From contig JAIUNI010000003.1 of the NCBI GenBank assembly GCA_020161935.1, positions 124,001 to 188,000 on the forward strand: DNA of 64,000 bases, in the 5' to 3' direction. Origin of the DNA: Chloroflexota bacterium (GTDB lineage: Bacteria > Chloroflexota > Anaerolineae > Aggregatilineales > Phototrophicaceae). The notes below the pieces were generated by a model. That model saw nothing but the letters and a program-made list of their open reading frames with translations. It ran no database searches and was not told where the DNA came from. Positions 55,313 through 63,038 of the stretch are shown one piece after another (positions within the stretch are counted from its first letter, which is position 1; the number at the start of each line of letters is the position of its first letter). The translations under genes were made by a program, and so were the position numbers.

Positions 55313-56302
55313 TTGATCACGAATAATATGGTTTTACCGCACAAGGTTGAGGGTGATGCGACATCCCGTAATTACGGGCGGTTTATTATCAGCCCCCTTG
55401 AAAGCGGTTATGGTTTGACACTTGGTACAGCGCTCCGGCGTGTGCTGCTGTCTTCGCTGCCCGGTGCGGCGATCACCAGCGTCCGCGTTTCGGATGTGCA
55501 TCATGAATTCTCGGCGATTCCGGGTGTTCGTGAAGACATGACTCAGTTGATCTTGCAAGTCAAGCAGCTGCGTTTGAAGATGTTTGATACCGATGCCCCC
55601 GCTCGTTTGCGGTTGGAGCATCGTGGCGAAGGTACGGTAACGGCTGCGGACATTATTTGCCCCGCCGAGGTGGAAATCGTCAACAGCGATTTGTACCTGT
55701 TTACCGTCGATGCGCCTGACGCACACCTCGAACTTGAATTTGAGGTTCAGTCAGGTCGTGGCTACAGCCCTGCGGAAGATCGTGGTCGTTTGCCGATTGG
55801 TGAACTGCCCGTCGATGCGATCTTCAGCCCGGTTCGCCGCGTGAACTTTGATGTGGAACGTGCGCGCGTCGGTCAACGTACCAACTACGACCGGCTGGTA
55901 CTGGAAATCTGGACGGATGGCACCATTCGCCCTGAGGACGCACTGAGCCAGGCCGCGCAAATCCTCCAAAAGCATTTGGTTGTTATCAGCGGTATCCAAC
56001 CTGACGAAGGGTTCGTCGGGGACAGCAGTGAACCCGCTGAGGAAACACACGGTCGTAAGGCCGAGCTGTATGAAAAGCCGATTGAAGAACTTGACCTGAG
56101 CGTCCGCGTCTTCAATTCGCTGAAGCGTACTGGCATCACCACGGTCGGTGACGTGCTCGATATGTTGGCGCGTGGGCCGGATGCCATGTTGGCGATCCGT
56201 AACTTCGGCGAGAAGTCGCTGGATGAACTGGTCGAGAAGCTGAAAGACAAAGGTTATCTGAACGATCAGCCCGACATGGCTGAATACAACACGTCTGAGT
56301 AA
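55313..56302 (+). CDS. rpoA: RNA polymerase subunit alpha
   Basis: 329 residues. N-terminal domain (1-230: SPLESGYGLTLGTALRRVLLSSLPG) dimerises and binds beta; C-terminal domain (about 245-315: VRVFNSLKRTGITTVGDVL, NFGEKSLDELVEKL) binds UP elements. Start is TTG 55313, supported by GAGGAGGT seven bases upstream; ATG 55328 would lack such a site. Confidence 0.97.
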   Translation: MITNNMVLPHKVEGDATSRNYGRFIISPLESGYGLTLGTALRRVLLSSLPGAAITSVRVSDVHHEFSAIPGVREDMTQLILQVKQLRLKMFDTDAPARLRLEHRGEGTVTAADIICPAEVEIVNSDLYLFTVDAPDAHLELEFEVQSGRGYSPAEDRGRLPIGELPVDAIFSPVRRVNFDVERARVGQRTNYDRLVLEIWTDGTIRPEDALSQAAQILQKHLVVISGIQPDEGFVGDSSEPAEETHGRKAELYEKPIEELDLSVRVFNSLKRTGITTVGDVLDMLARGPDAMLAIRNFGEKSLDELVEKLKDKGYLNDQPDMAEYNTSE

Positions 56303-56320
56303 CGGACTGAGGAAGTCATC

Positions 56321-56716
56321 ATGCGTCATCGCGTATATGGAAAGAAACTGGGTCGTAACGGCAGCGAGCGTAAAGGCTTGAAGCTGTCGCTGACCCGTGC
56401 GCTGCTGGAAAACGGCCGCATTCACACGACCCGTGCTAAGGCTGACTTCGTGCGCGCGCACGTCGAGAAGTTGATTACGCTTGCCAAGCGCAGCACGTCG
56501 GGCGACGCGGCAGGCGTGGTTCATGCCCAACGGTTGGCTGCCAGCCGCCTGAACAACGACCGCGAACTCGTGCATAAGCTGTTCGCAGAAATTGCGCCGC
56601 GTTTCGAGAACCGCCCCGGTGGATACACACGCATCCTGCGCGTGGCTCCCCGTCACGGTGACAGCGCTGATATGGTGCTGCTGGAACTGACCGAGCGCGA
56701 AGAAGCCACAGCCTAA
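56321..56716 (+). CDS. rplQ: 50S ribosomal protein L17
   Basis: 131 residues. MRHRVYGKKLGRNGSERKGLKLSLTRALLENGRI is the L17 signature; C-terminus GGYTRILRVAPRHGDSADM. 50S tunnel-exit protein. Confidence 0.98.
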   Translation: MRHRVYGKKLGRNGSERKGLKLSLTRALLENGRIHTTRAKADFVRAHVEKLITLAKRSTSGDAAGVVHAQRLAASRLNNDRELVHKLFAEIAPRFENRPGGYTRILRVAPRHGDSADMVLLELTEREEATA

Positions 56717-56730
56717 GTTTTGATCGGGTG

Positions 56731-57477
56731 ATGCGTTACCGGGCGACGCTGGCCTACGACGGCACAGCCTATCAAGGGTTTCAGCGCCAGTCAGAAGGTA
56801 AAGCAACCATTCAAGGCGCGGTTGAGCAGGCTATCGCGACGATCAGTGGCAAGTCCATCACCATTTATGGTGCGGGGCGCACGGATACAGGGGTACATGC
56901 AACCGGGCAGGTGATCGGTTTCGAACTGGATTGGCCCCACGCAGACGAAGCGCTGCTGAAGGCCATCAACGTCAACCTGCCATTGGACATCGCGCTGCAA
57001 GACATCCGTCAGCAGCCCGATTTTCACCCGCGCTACGATGCCTTCAGCCGCTTGTACCGCTACCGCGTCCTGATAGCAAGCCAGCGCCAACCGCTGCTGC
57101 TCAACCGGGCGTGGCAGTTGCAGAGGCCGCTGAACGGCACGTTGATGGAAGAGGCAGCCGCTTTGTACATCGGCGAGAAGGATTTCGCAGCATTGGGCAA
57201 GCCCACACAGGGGGATGTTACGGTACGCACGGTGTACCGCTCCGAATGGGCCGTACGACAGGACGAGTTCGGAACACTCTGGACGTACACGGTGGAAGCG
57301 AACGGGTTCCTCCAGCATATGGTCCGGCGAATGGTCGCCATGCTGGTGCAGGTCGGGCAGGAACGCATGACGGTCGAACGACTGGGTGAACTGCTCGAAC
57401 GCGCCAAACTGGTTGAGTCGCTGGCAATCGCCCCACCGCAGGGATTGACTCTGGAAGTCGTGCGGTATAACGAATAA
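56731..57477 (+). CDS. truA: tRNA pseudouridine synthase A
   Basis: 248 residues. GAGRTDTGVHATGQV holds the catalytic Asp; RYRVL and NGFLQHMVRRMVAML are conserved. Modifies U38-U40 of the tRNA anticodon arm. 14 bp after rplQ. A GTG codon one codon upstream (56728) is an alternative start. Confidence 0.96.
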   Translation: MRYRATLAYDGTAYQGFQRQSEGKATIQGAVEQAIATISGKSITIYGAGRTDTGVHATGQVIGFELDWPHADEALLKAINVNLPLDIALQDIRQQPDFHPRYDAFSRLYRYRVLIASQRQPLLLNRAWQLQRPLNGTLMEEAAALYIGEKDFAALGKPTQGDVTVRTVYRSEWAVRQDEFGTLWTYTVEANGFLQHMVRRMVAMLVQVGQERMTVERLGELLERAKLVESLAIAPPQGLTLEVVRYNE

Positions 57478-57571
57478 ACTAAGGTATTCCCACTGGCTGC
57501 CGTAAACAGGCGAGGCCGGTTGATAAGTGTAAGGATGCGGGCGAGAGACGTTCGCTGAGAGGAATTTGGAA

Positions 57572-58009
57572 ATGGCACTCTATAAGACATACGTCACCAA
57601 GCCACTGGAACTCGAACGCGATTGGTGGATTGTTGACGCAAAGGGTCAAAACTTGGGTCGCCTCGCCTCGCGGATTGCACCGATTTTGCGTGGCAAGCAC
57701 AAGCCGGTTTTTGTCCCGAATCAGGATGTTGGCGATTATGTGATCGTCATCAATGCTGAACTGATCGCAGTTACCGGTAATAAGCTCGATGAAAAGATGT
57801 ATTATCAATACTCGGGTTATCCGGGTGGCCTTTCGGAAATCAACCTCCGTGACCAACTGAATAAGTTCCCGGATCGTCCAATTGTTGCTGCGGTGAAGGG
57901 TATGCTGCCCGATGGTGCGCTGGGGCGTAACATGCTCAAGAAGCTGAAGGTTTACGCTGGCAGTGAACACCCGCACATCGGTCAGAAGCCCAAAGTTCTG
58001 GAAGTGTAA
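57572..58009 (+). CDS. rplM: 50S ribosomal protein L13
   Basis: 145 residues. RDWWIVDAKGQNLGRLASRIAPILRGKHK and AVKGMLPDGALGRNMLKKLKVYAG are conserved. GAGAGGA precedes ATG 57572. Early 50S assembly. Followed by rpsI at 11 bp. Confidence 0.98.
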   Translation: MALYKTYVTKPLELERDWWIVDAKGQNLGRLASRIAPILRGKHKPVFVPNQDVGDYVIVINAELIAVTGNKLDEKMYYQYSGYPGGLSEINLRDQLNKFPDRPIVAAVKGMLPDGALGRNMLKKLKVYAGSEHPHIGQKPKVLEV

Positions 58010-58020
58010 AGAGGAAAAGT

Positions 58021-58416
58021 ATGGCTGCTCAATATTACGAAGGTGTTGGCCGACGCAAAGCCGCAACCGCCCGCGTGCGGATTACCGCAGGTGGCACCGG
58101 CAGCGTCATTATTAACGACAAAGACGGCAGTGACTATCTTCCCCGCCCCGGCGATGTGGATATCCTGCTGGAGCCGCTGACCATTCTCGGTCAGGCGAAG
58201 GCTTATGATGTCAGCGTTCATGTGAACGGTGGCGGTATCTCCGGTCAGCGTGACGCGATCCTTCTCGGGATTGCCCGTGCGCTGGTCAAGGTCGACGAAA
58301 ACAGCAAGGGCCAACTGCGCGATGCTGGTTACATGACAAGAGATGCCCGCGTTAAGGAACGTAAGAAACCCGGTCTCAAGCGTGCGCGTAAGGCTCCGAC
58401 CTACACCAAGCGCTAA
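58021..58416 (+). CDS. rpsI: 30S ribosomal protein S9
   Basis: 131 residues. YEGVGRRKAATARVRI, VNGGGISGQRDAILLGIARAL and the C-terminal RKKPGLKRARKAPTYTKR tail reaching the P site. Last gene of the cluster. Confidence 0.98.
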   Translation: MAAQYYEGVGRRKAATARVRITAGGTGSVIINDKDGSDYLPRPGDVDILLEPLTILGQAKAYDVSVHVNGGGISGQRDAILLGIARALVKVDENSKGQLRDAGYMTRDARVKERKKPGLKRARKAPTYTKR

Positions 58417-58456
58417 AGCAGTACCGAGTTCTGAGTGCCGAGTACTGAGTCCAATC
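58417..58456. repeat. Heptamer array after rpsI
   Basis: agtaccg-agttctg-agtgccg-agtactg-agtccaa. Fourth copy of the family, directly 3' of the cluster. Confidence 0.8.
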
Positions 58457-58490
58457 AGGCGCATTCAGGTACGTAATAGAGTGAAAATTC

Positions 58491-58523
58491 AGGCAAGGCC
58501 AGTTGGTCTTGCCTTTGTTGTTT
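58491..58523 (+). terminator. Terminator of the ribosomal cluster
   Basis: AGGCAAG / CTTGCCT stem (58491-58497, 58508-58514) with a 10-nt loop, then TTGTTGTTTAAT. Good Rho-independent signal. Confidence 0.8.
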
Positions 58524-58583
58524 AATTGCAAGTTCACCTTTGATAGCCTGTAAGCACTGAATATAAAGTATGTCGGTGATTTG

Positions 58584-59993
58584 ATGAACGAGCGATCAAC
58601 GTCTGCACGTTATATGTGGCTTCTTCCGTTGATAATGATGGCAGTCGCTACGATGGCCTGTTACGGAAAAATGGGTCCGCCACCCCCAATGATCAACCGT
58701 ATTGAAGCTGATACCGAAGTACAAGGACGAGTTTACGTAAACGTAGTGAATATTGCTACGAGAATTGCTGGCGACATAGTTGAGCGTCAATATGTAAGTG
58801 ACGACTACGGTGCAACATGGACGCAGTCCGCACATACTTTTTCTAGGTCGGATACTAGTACCTATGCAATGGAGGTGCGTGGCGAAACATTGTATATGGA
58901 TAGTCGCTCAATCTGGTCATTTCCTCGACCCGTATTTAGAAGCGTTTTTTATGATGAGAGTAGGGTGGGTAAGGACGAAGAATTTCGGCTGCCTTCTTCT
59001 ATTGTTAGTAATAGCCTACAGGGTGATGTAGTTTATATTGCGATGGGGACAGAGGGTGTGTTAGTCGGTCAGCTAGATGAGAACAAAGTGTTGGTGAATT
59101 GGAAACTGAGCGCCATTGGTATTGATGTACTTAACCCGCTGTTGCTGACGATCACAAAACCATTAGCTATTTTCAACATCGTCCTACTTATATTAGTGTT
59201 GCCGCCCTTTGCGTTAATTCACGCTTCTTTGCTGCAACGGGTGTGGGTTTATCTGCTACCACCTATTAAAGCGTGGCAAATGGCATTAACGGTAACGGCT
59301 GGCTTTGTAGTATTGGCAATAATCGGCATTGTTTTCTGGTTGACCAATGAGCGAACCGACCTCTATCAAGTGCTAGGAGGTCTGACCATCATTATTGCTA
59401 TCATAGGGGTAGCAGTCACATTAAAATTGGCGCGAAAAGCACAGATGATTAATTACACTGTCACTCGATTAGTCTTTGCAATACTGCTGGTATCAATAAT
59501 TGTGCCAATAGGCGCAGCGGCGATTTTCAGATTGTGGTGGTTGGTATTCGCGATGGTGTTTTCTTATTGGGCATATCATCGTGTCTTTTGGCGATACATA
59601 AAGCTTCCCGAAAGTGCTGCCGAAACCCGTGTGCAGCGCGGGCATGTTGACCAATTAGCAGTTGAGATGATTATGAGTGTATTCGCTCTATTTATCGCAA
59701 TAGTAGCATTCGCTCTTGTTTCGAAAGACACATCAGGTGTTGTTGTCTGGTTTTCTATACCAGTTTTTGTCGCAGGCATTTTTGTGATCAGTGACTTTTT
59801 TAAAGAGCGTCTTAGTGCATTTGACTTAGCTTTTCGTGATAAGAGTATGCTTGATAGAGTACCTCTTGAATTGCGGATGCATACACTATATTGGATCATT
59901 TTGACTGTTATAGCGAGCGTAGTAACTTTTATAGCGCAGTCAGTTGCTCAGTCTTGGTTCTCGACACTCATAAAAATAATACCTACTCCATGA
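58584..59993 (+). CDS. Lipoprotein-like multi-pass membrane protein
   Basis: About 469 residues. N-terminal lipoprotein signal (VATMAC, Cys near 25), an external beta-rich domain (about 40-180; YVSDDYGATWTQSAHTF resembles a BNR/Asp-box), then about nine membrane helices (190-465). Composition is AT-rich compared with the cluster. No family recognised. It precedes mazG by 10 bp on the same strand. Confidence 0.65.
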   Translation: MNERSTSARYMWLLPLIMMAVATMACYGKMGPPPPMINRIEADTEVQGRVYVNVVNIATRIAGDIVERQYVSDDYGATWTQSAHTFSRSDTSTYAMEVRGETLYMDSRSIWSFPRPVFRSVFYDESRVGKDEEFRLPSSIVSNSLQGDVVYIAMGTEGVLVGQLDENKVLVNWKLSAIGIDVLNPLLLTITKPLAIFNIVLLILVLPPFALIHASLLQRVWVYLLPPIKAWQMALTVTAGFVVLAIIGIVFWLTNERTDLYQVLGGLTIIIAIIGVAVTLKLARKAQMINYTVTRLVFAILLVSIIVPIGAAAIFRLWWLVFAMVFSYWAYHRVFWRYIKLPESAAETRVQRGHVDQLAVEMIMSVFALFIAIVAFALVSKDTSGVVVWFSIPVFVAGIFVISDFFKERLSAFDLAFRDKSMLDRVPLELRMHTLYWIILTVIASVVTFIAQSVAQSWFSTLIKIIPTP

Positions 59994-60003
59994 GGAAAAT
60001 ATC

Positions 60004-61458
60004 ATGACATTGACTATTCTTGGGCTTGGCCCCGGCGAGGTGGACGACCTTTCCCGCCGCGCGTGGCGGACGCTCAAACAGGCCACGACGGTAATCGTTC
60101 GCACGTCACAGCACAACTGTGTACCGTGCCTGCCACAGGGCGAGGGCATCACCTACCAATACTGCGATGACCTGTACGAGAGCATTCCCGCGTTTGAGGA
60201 TGTGTATAAGGCGATTGTCGAGCGCGTGATGACCGCCGCCCGCGCGGGTGACGTGGTTTATGCCGTACCGGGTGACCCGCTGGTGGGCGAAAGCACGGTG
60301 CTGGCGCTGTTGAAGGCCACGAAGGATGAAGGTATCACGGTGCAGATCGTGAATGGCATCAGCTTTGTTGAGCCGACGCTGGCGGCGTTAGGCGTGGATG
60401 GCATGAACGGGTTGCAAGTTCTCGATGGGATTACCGTTGGCATGATGCACCACCCGCCGATTAACCCCGATGTTCCGGCGCTGCTGGGGCAGGTTTACAG
60501 CCGCGAGGTGGCGGGAAACGTCAAACTGACGTTGATGAACCAGTATCCTGACGAGTTCGAGGTGGCGTTGATCCACGCGGCGGGGACGGATAACCCGATT
60601 GTGGAGCATCTACCACTGTATGAGATCGACCGCAGCGAGCATATCAAACATATGACCTCGTTGTACCTGCCCGCGTTGGGCAATATGTCGAGCTTCGAGC
60701 AGTTTCAGGAGATTATCGCTCACCTGCGCGCGCCGGAAGGCTGCCCGTGGGATCGGGAGCAGACGCACCTTTCGCTGAGGCGCTATTTACTGGAAGAAAC
60801 GCATGAGGTGCTTGAGGCGCTGGATGCTGAAGACCCTGTAGAGCTGTATAAGGAGATGGGCGACCTGCTGTTACAGATTGTCTTGCATACGCAGGTGGCG
60901 ATTGATGACGGCGAGTTTAAGATGAGTGATGTCATCAGCCATATCAACCGGAAGCTGATCCACCGCCACCCGCATGTGTGGGGCGACGTGGAGGCCAAGA
61001 ACGCGGGCGAAGTGCTTTCCAACTGGGACGCGCTGAAGAAGCAGGAACACGCAGCCGAGGGCATCAAACGCGAGTCAGTTTTGGACGGCATTCCCAAGGG
61101 GATACCGGCGCTGATGCAAGCCCTCCGCTACCAAGAAAAGGCAGCGAAAGCCCACTTTGATTGGGACTCGATTGAGCCGGTGATCGACAAAGTGCGCGAG
61201 GAACTGGACGAGGTGCTGACCGCGACCGATGACAAGAACCGCGCGGAAGAAATCGGCGACCTGCTGTTTGTGGTGGCGAACTGGGCGCGGTGGTTGAAGA
61301 TCGATCCTGAAATTGCGCTGCGGGAAACCAACGCCAAGTTCTACCGGCGCTTCCGGTTTGTGGAGGAAGGGCTGGCGGCACAGGGTAAAACGCCGGCGCA
61401 GTCCAACCTCGCGGAGATGGACGCGCTGTGGGACAAGGCGAAGGCGGAGGGGTTGTAA
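60004..61458 (+). CDS. mazG: YabN-type MazG pyrophosphohydrolase with methylase domain
   Basis: 484 residues. N-terminal tetrapyrrole-methylase-like domain (1-220: LGLGPGEVDDL, AVPGDPLVGESTV) fused to two MazG repeats (about 235-350 and 365-480). Metal motif EETHEVLEALD...EMGDLLLQIV in the first, EELDEVL...EEIGDLLF in the second. Hydrolyses NTPs, housecleaning. Same architecture as B. subtilis YabN. Confidence 0.93.
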   Translation: MTLTILGLGPGEVDDLSRRAWRTLKQATTVIVRTSQHNCVPCLPQGEGITYQYCDDLYESIPAFEDVYKAIVERVMTAARAGDVVYAVPGDPLVGESTVLALLKATKDEGITVQIVNGISFVEPTLAALGVDGMNGLQVLDGITVGMMHHPPINPDVPALLGQVYSREVAGNVKLTLMNQYPDEFEVALIHAAGTDNPIVEHLPLYEIDRSEHIKHMTSLYLPALGNMSSFEQFQEIIAHLRAPEGCPWDREQTHLSLRRYLLEETHEVLEALDAEDPVELYKEMGDLLLQIVLHTQVAIDDGEFKMSDVISHINRKLIHRHPHVWGDVEAKNAGEVLSNWDALKKQEHAAEGIKRESVLDGIPKGIPALMQALRYQEKAAKAHFDWDSIEPVIDKVREELDEVLTATDDKNRAEEIGDLLFVVANWARWLKIDPEIALRETNAKFYRRFRFVEEGLAAQGKTPAQSNLAEMDALWDKAKAEGL

Positions 61459-61481
61459 GGAGCGCCATCGACTAGGCGGAA

Positions 61482-61535
61482 ATTACACAACATTCGCAAA
61501 CTTCTGCATAATTTGCATATTTTGCACTTTAATCC
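61482..61535. repeat. Nonamer block flanked by ggcgga/tccgcc
   Basis: attaCACaa-cattCGCaa-acttCTGca-taatTTGca-tattTTGca-ctttAATcc. Same style as the array at 32385. Outer ggcgga/tccgcc form an inverted pair around it. Confidence 0.6.
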
Positions 61536-61555
61536 GCCGAAATGGCAGGCGGGAG

Positions 61556-61607
61556 GCTCCCGTGTAGCCGCTGAACTGACATTTTATGTCGGCGGAAGTG
61601 CGGGAGC
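61556..61607. repeat. Hairpin element, unit 1
   Basis: Stem GCTCCCG/CGGGAGC, a 5x5 internal loop (TGTAG / AAGTG), stem CCGC/GCGG, 20-nt apical loop. Confidence 0.7.
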
Positions 61608-61640
61608 ACGGCGCTGAAATGGCGCTGGTGCGGCGGATTG

Positions 61641-61686
61641 CTCCCGTGTAACCGCCGCCACATGCAGTTCGGCGGTTGTGAGGGAG
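61641..61686. repeat. Hairpin element, unit 2
   Basis: Stem CTCCC/GGGAG, 5x5 internal loop (GTGTA / TGTGA), stem ACCGCC/GGCGGT, 14-nt apical loop. Same plan as unit 1, with paired changes in the inner stem. Confidence 0.7.
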
Positions 61687-61805
61687 GATGCCGCCGAGAG
61701 TAATTTCAAGTTTTAAGTTGCAGGTTATTGCGTTGCTGACCGTGTGATTATTGTCCTTTTATGATGGTGGTTGCAAAGTAGGTGGCGAGTGTGGTTGGGT
61801 GGCAC

Positions 61806-61825
61806 GGACGCGCTGTATCGCGTCC
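61806..61825. repeat. GGACGCG palindrome
   Basis: GGACGCG-ctgtat-CGCGTCC followed by CTACA; half-element of the composite at 865-932. Confidence 0.75.
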
Positions 61826-62012
61826 CTACAATGTGAACCGATGATGTCTCCGAAAGGCAGTTCATCACTTACGCTGTAACCACAATCAATTTTATTTTAG
61901 AACAAATGTACATTATTTGTCAACTGAGTTTGGTTCGGTAGCACCACACTAAACGGTGGAAATTCATTTTGTGTCGATTTCATCGCAAAATGAACCATAA
62001 AAGTCTTTAAAG

Positions 62013-62049
62013 TCCCTCGCCCTGAGGGAGAGGGATTTAGGGTGAGGGC
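62013..62049. repeat. CCCTCGCCCTGAGGG-type palindrome
   Basis: Reverse-orientation copy of the element at 6306 and 36028. Confidence 0.65.
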
Positions 62050-62138
62050 TTAAAATAATCATCCACCACTTAAGGTAGTCCTACCTTTGGTTCGAATACT
62101 CTAACTTTGGGTCATACATTTTATTGAGGAAAAAGCGA

Positions 62139-62897
62139 ATGAGCGAGACAAAACGGATTGCGCTGGTAACGGGGGCGGGAACGGGTGTCGGCAAGCGTAC
62201 GGCGCTCGTGCTGTGGGCGGCGGGTTATTCGTTGGTGGTGGCAGGTCGGCGGCGCGAGCCGTTGGAACAGGTCGTCGCCGAGGCGGGGGTGGACGACACG
62301 CGCAGCTTGATTGTGCCGACCGACATTACCGATCCGAAGGCGGTGGCTGATTTGTTCGCTGCGACGGTGGAAAAGTTCGGGCGGCTGGATGTGGTGTTCA
62401 ACAACGCGGGAGTGAGCGCCCCTCAAATGCCGTTGGAGGACATCAGCTACGACCAGTGGCGGACGGTGCTGGATACGTGCGTAACCGGCACGTTTTTGTG
62501 TATCCAGCACGCCTTCCGCATCATGAAGCAGCAGAACCCCGGCGGCGGGCGGATTATCAACAACGGGTCCCTTTCGGCACAGCGACCGCGCCTCCAATCG
62601 TCAGCCTATACAGCGGCGAAACATGCGATTAATGGGCTGACCAAAGCCGCCGCGCTGGATGGTCGGCAGTTTAATATCACCGTCGGGCAGATCGACATCG
62701 GCAACGCCTTAACTGATATGACCGCCGGTATGTATCAAGGGGTGACGCAGCCGAACGGACAGGTTATCCCCGAACCGACGATTGATGCCGAGCATATCGC
62801 ACAGGCGGTGCTGTATATGGCGAACCTGCCGCTGGATGTGAATGTGCCGTTCATGACGGTGATGGCAAACCAGATGCCCTTTATGGGGCGCGGTTGA
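62139..62897 (+). CDS. Short-chain dehydrogenase/reductase
   Basis: 252 residues. Cofactor motif [16 protein letters not shown], catalytic Ser (NGSLSAQ) and YTAAK. The GRR after strand 2 suggests NADP(H). Oxidises or reduces a small alcohol/ketone; substrate unknown. GAGGA precedes ATG 62139. Confidence 0.93.
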   Translation: MSETKRIALVTGAGTGVGKRTALVLWAAGYSLVVAGRRREPLEQVVAEAGVDDTRSLIVPTDITDPKAVADLFAATVEKFGRLDVVFNNAGVSAPQMPLEDISYDQWRTVLDTCVTGTFLCIQHAFRIMKQQNPGGGRIINNGSLSAQRPRLQSSAYTAAKHAINGLTKAAALDGRQFNITVGQIDIGNALTDMTAGMYQGVTQPNGQVIPEPTIDAEHIAQAVLYMANLPLDVNVPFMTVMANQMPFMGRG

Positions 62898-63038
62898 GCC
62901 ACTTTAGGCAAATGCCATAAGAAAAGACCAATCCATTTTATGGATATATCGGGTGGTGATGAACCGGATAACATTCTATAGTCACGCCGAAATGGTGGTC
63001 TTTCACCGGGTAATCGCGAAGGCATGAGGGAGACGAGT

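Larger units (their letters stand above)
61459..62138. other. Gene-free gap of about 680 bp, repeat-rich
   Basis: Holds a nonamer block (61482-61535), two similar hairpins (61556-61607, 61641-61686), a heptamer-like stretch near 61705, a GGACGCG palindrome (61806-61825) and a CCCTCGCCC element (62013-62049). The rest is AT-rich and shows no gene. Confidence 0.75.

Noticed and set aside
62085..62105. GGTTCGAATAC, a T-loop-like sequence
   Set aside because: No acceptor, D or anticodon stems can be drawn around it, so it is not a tRNA.
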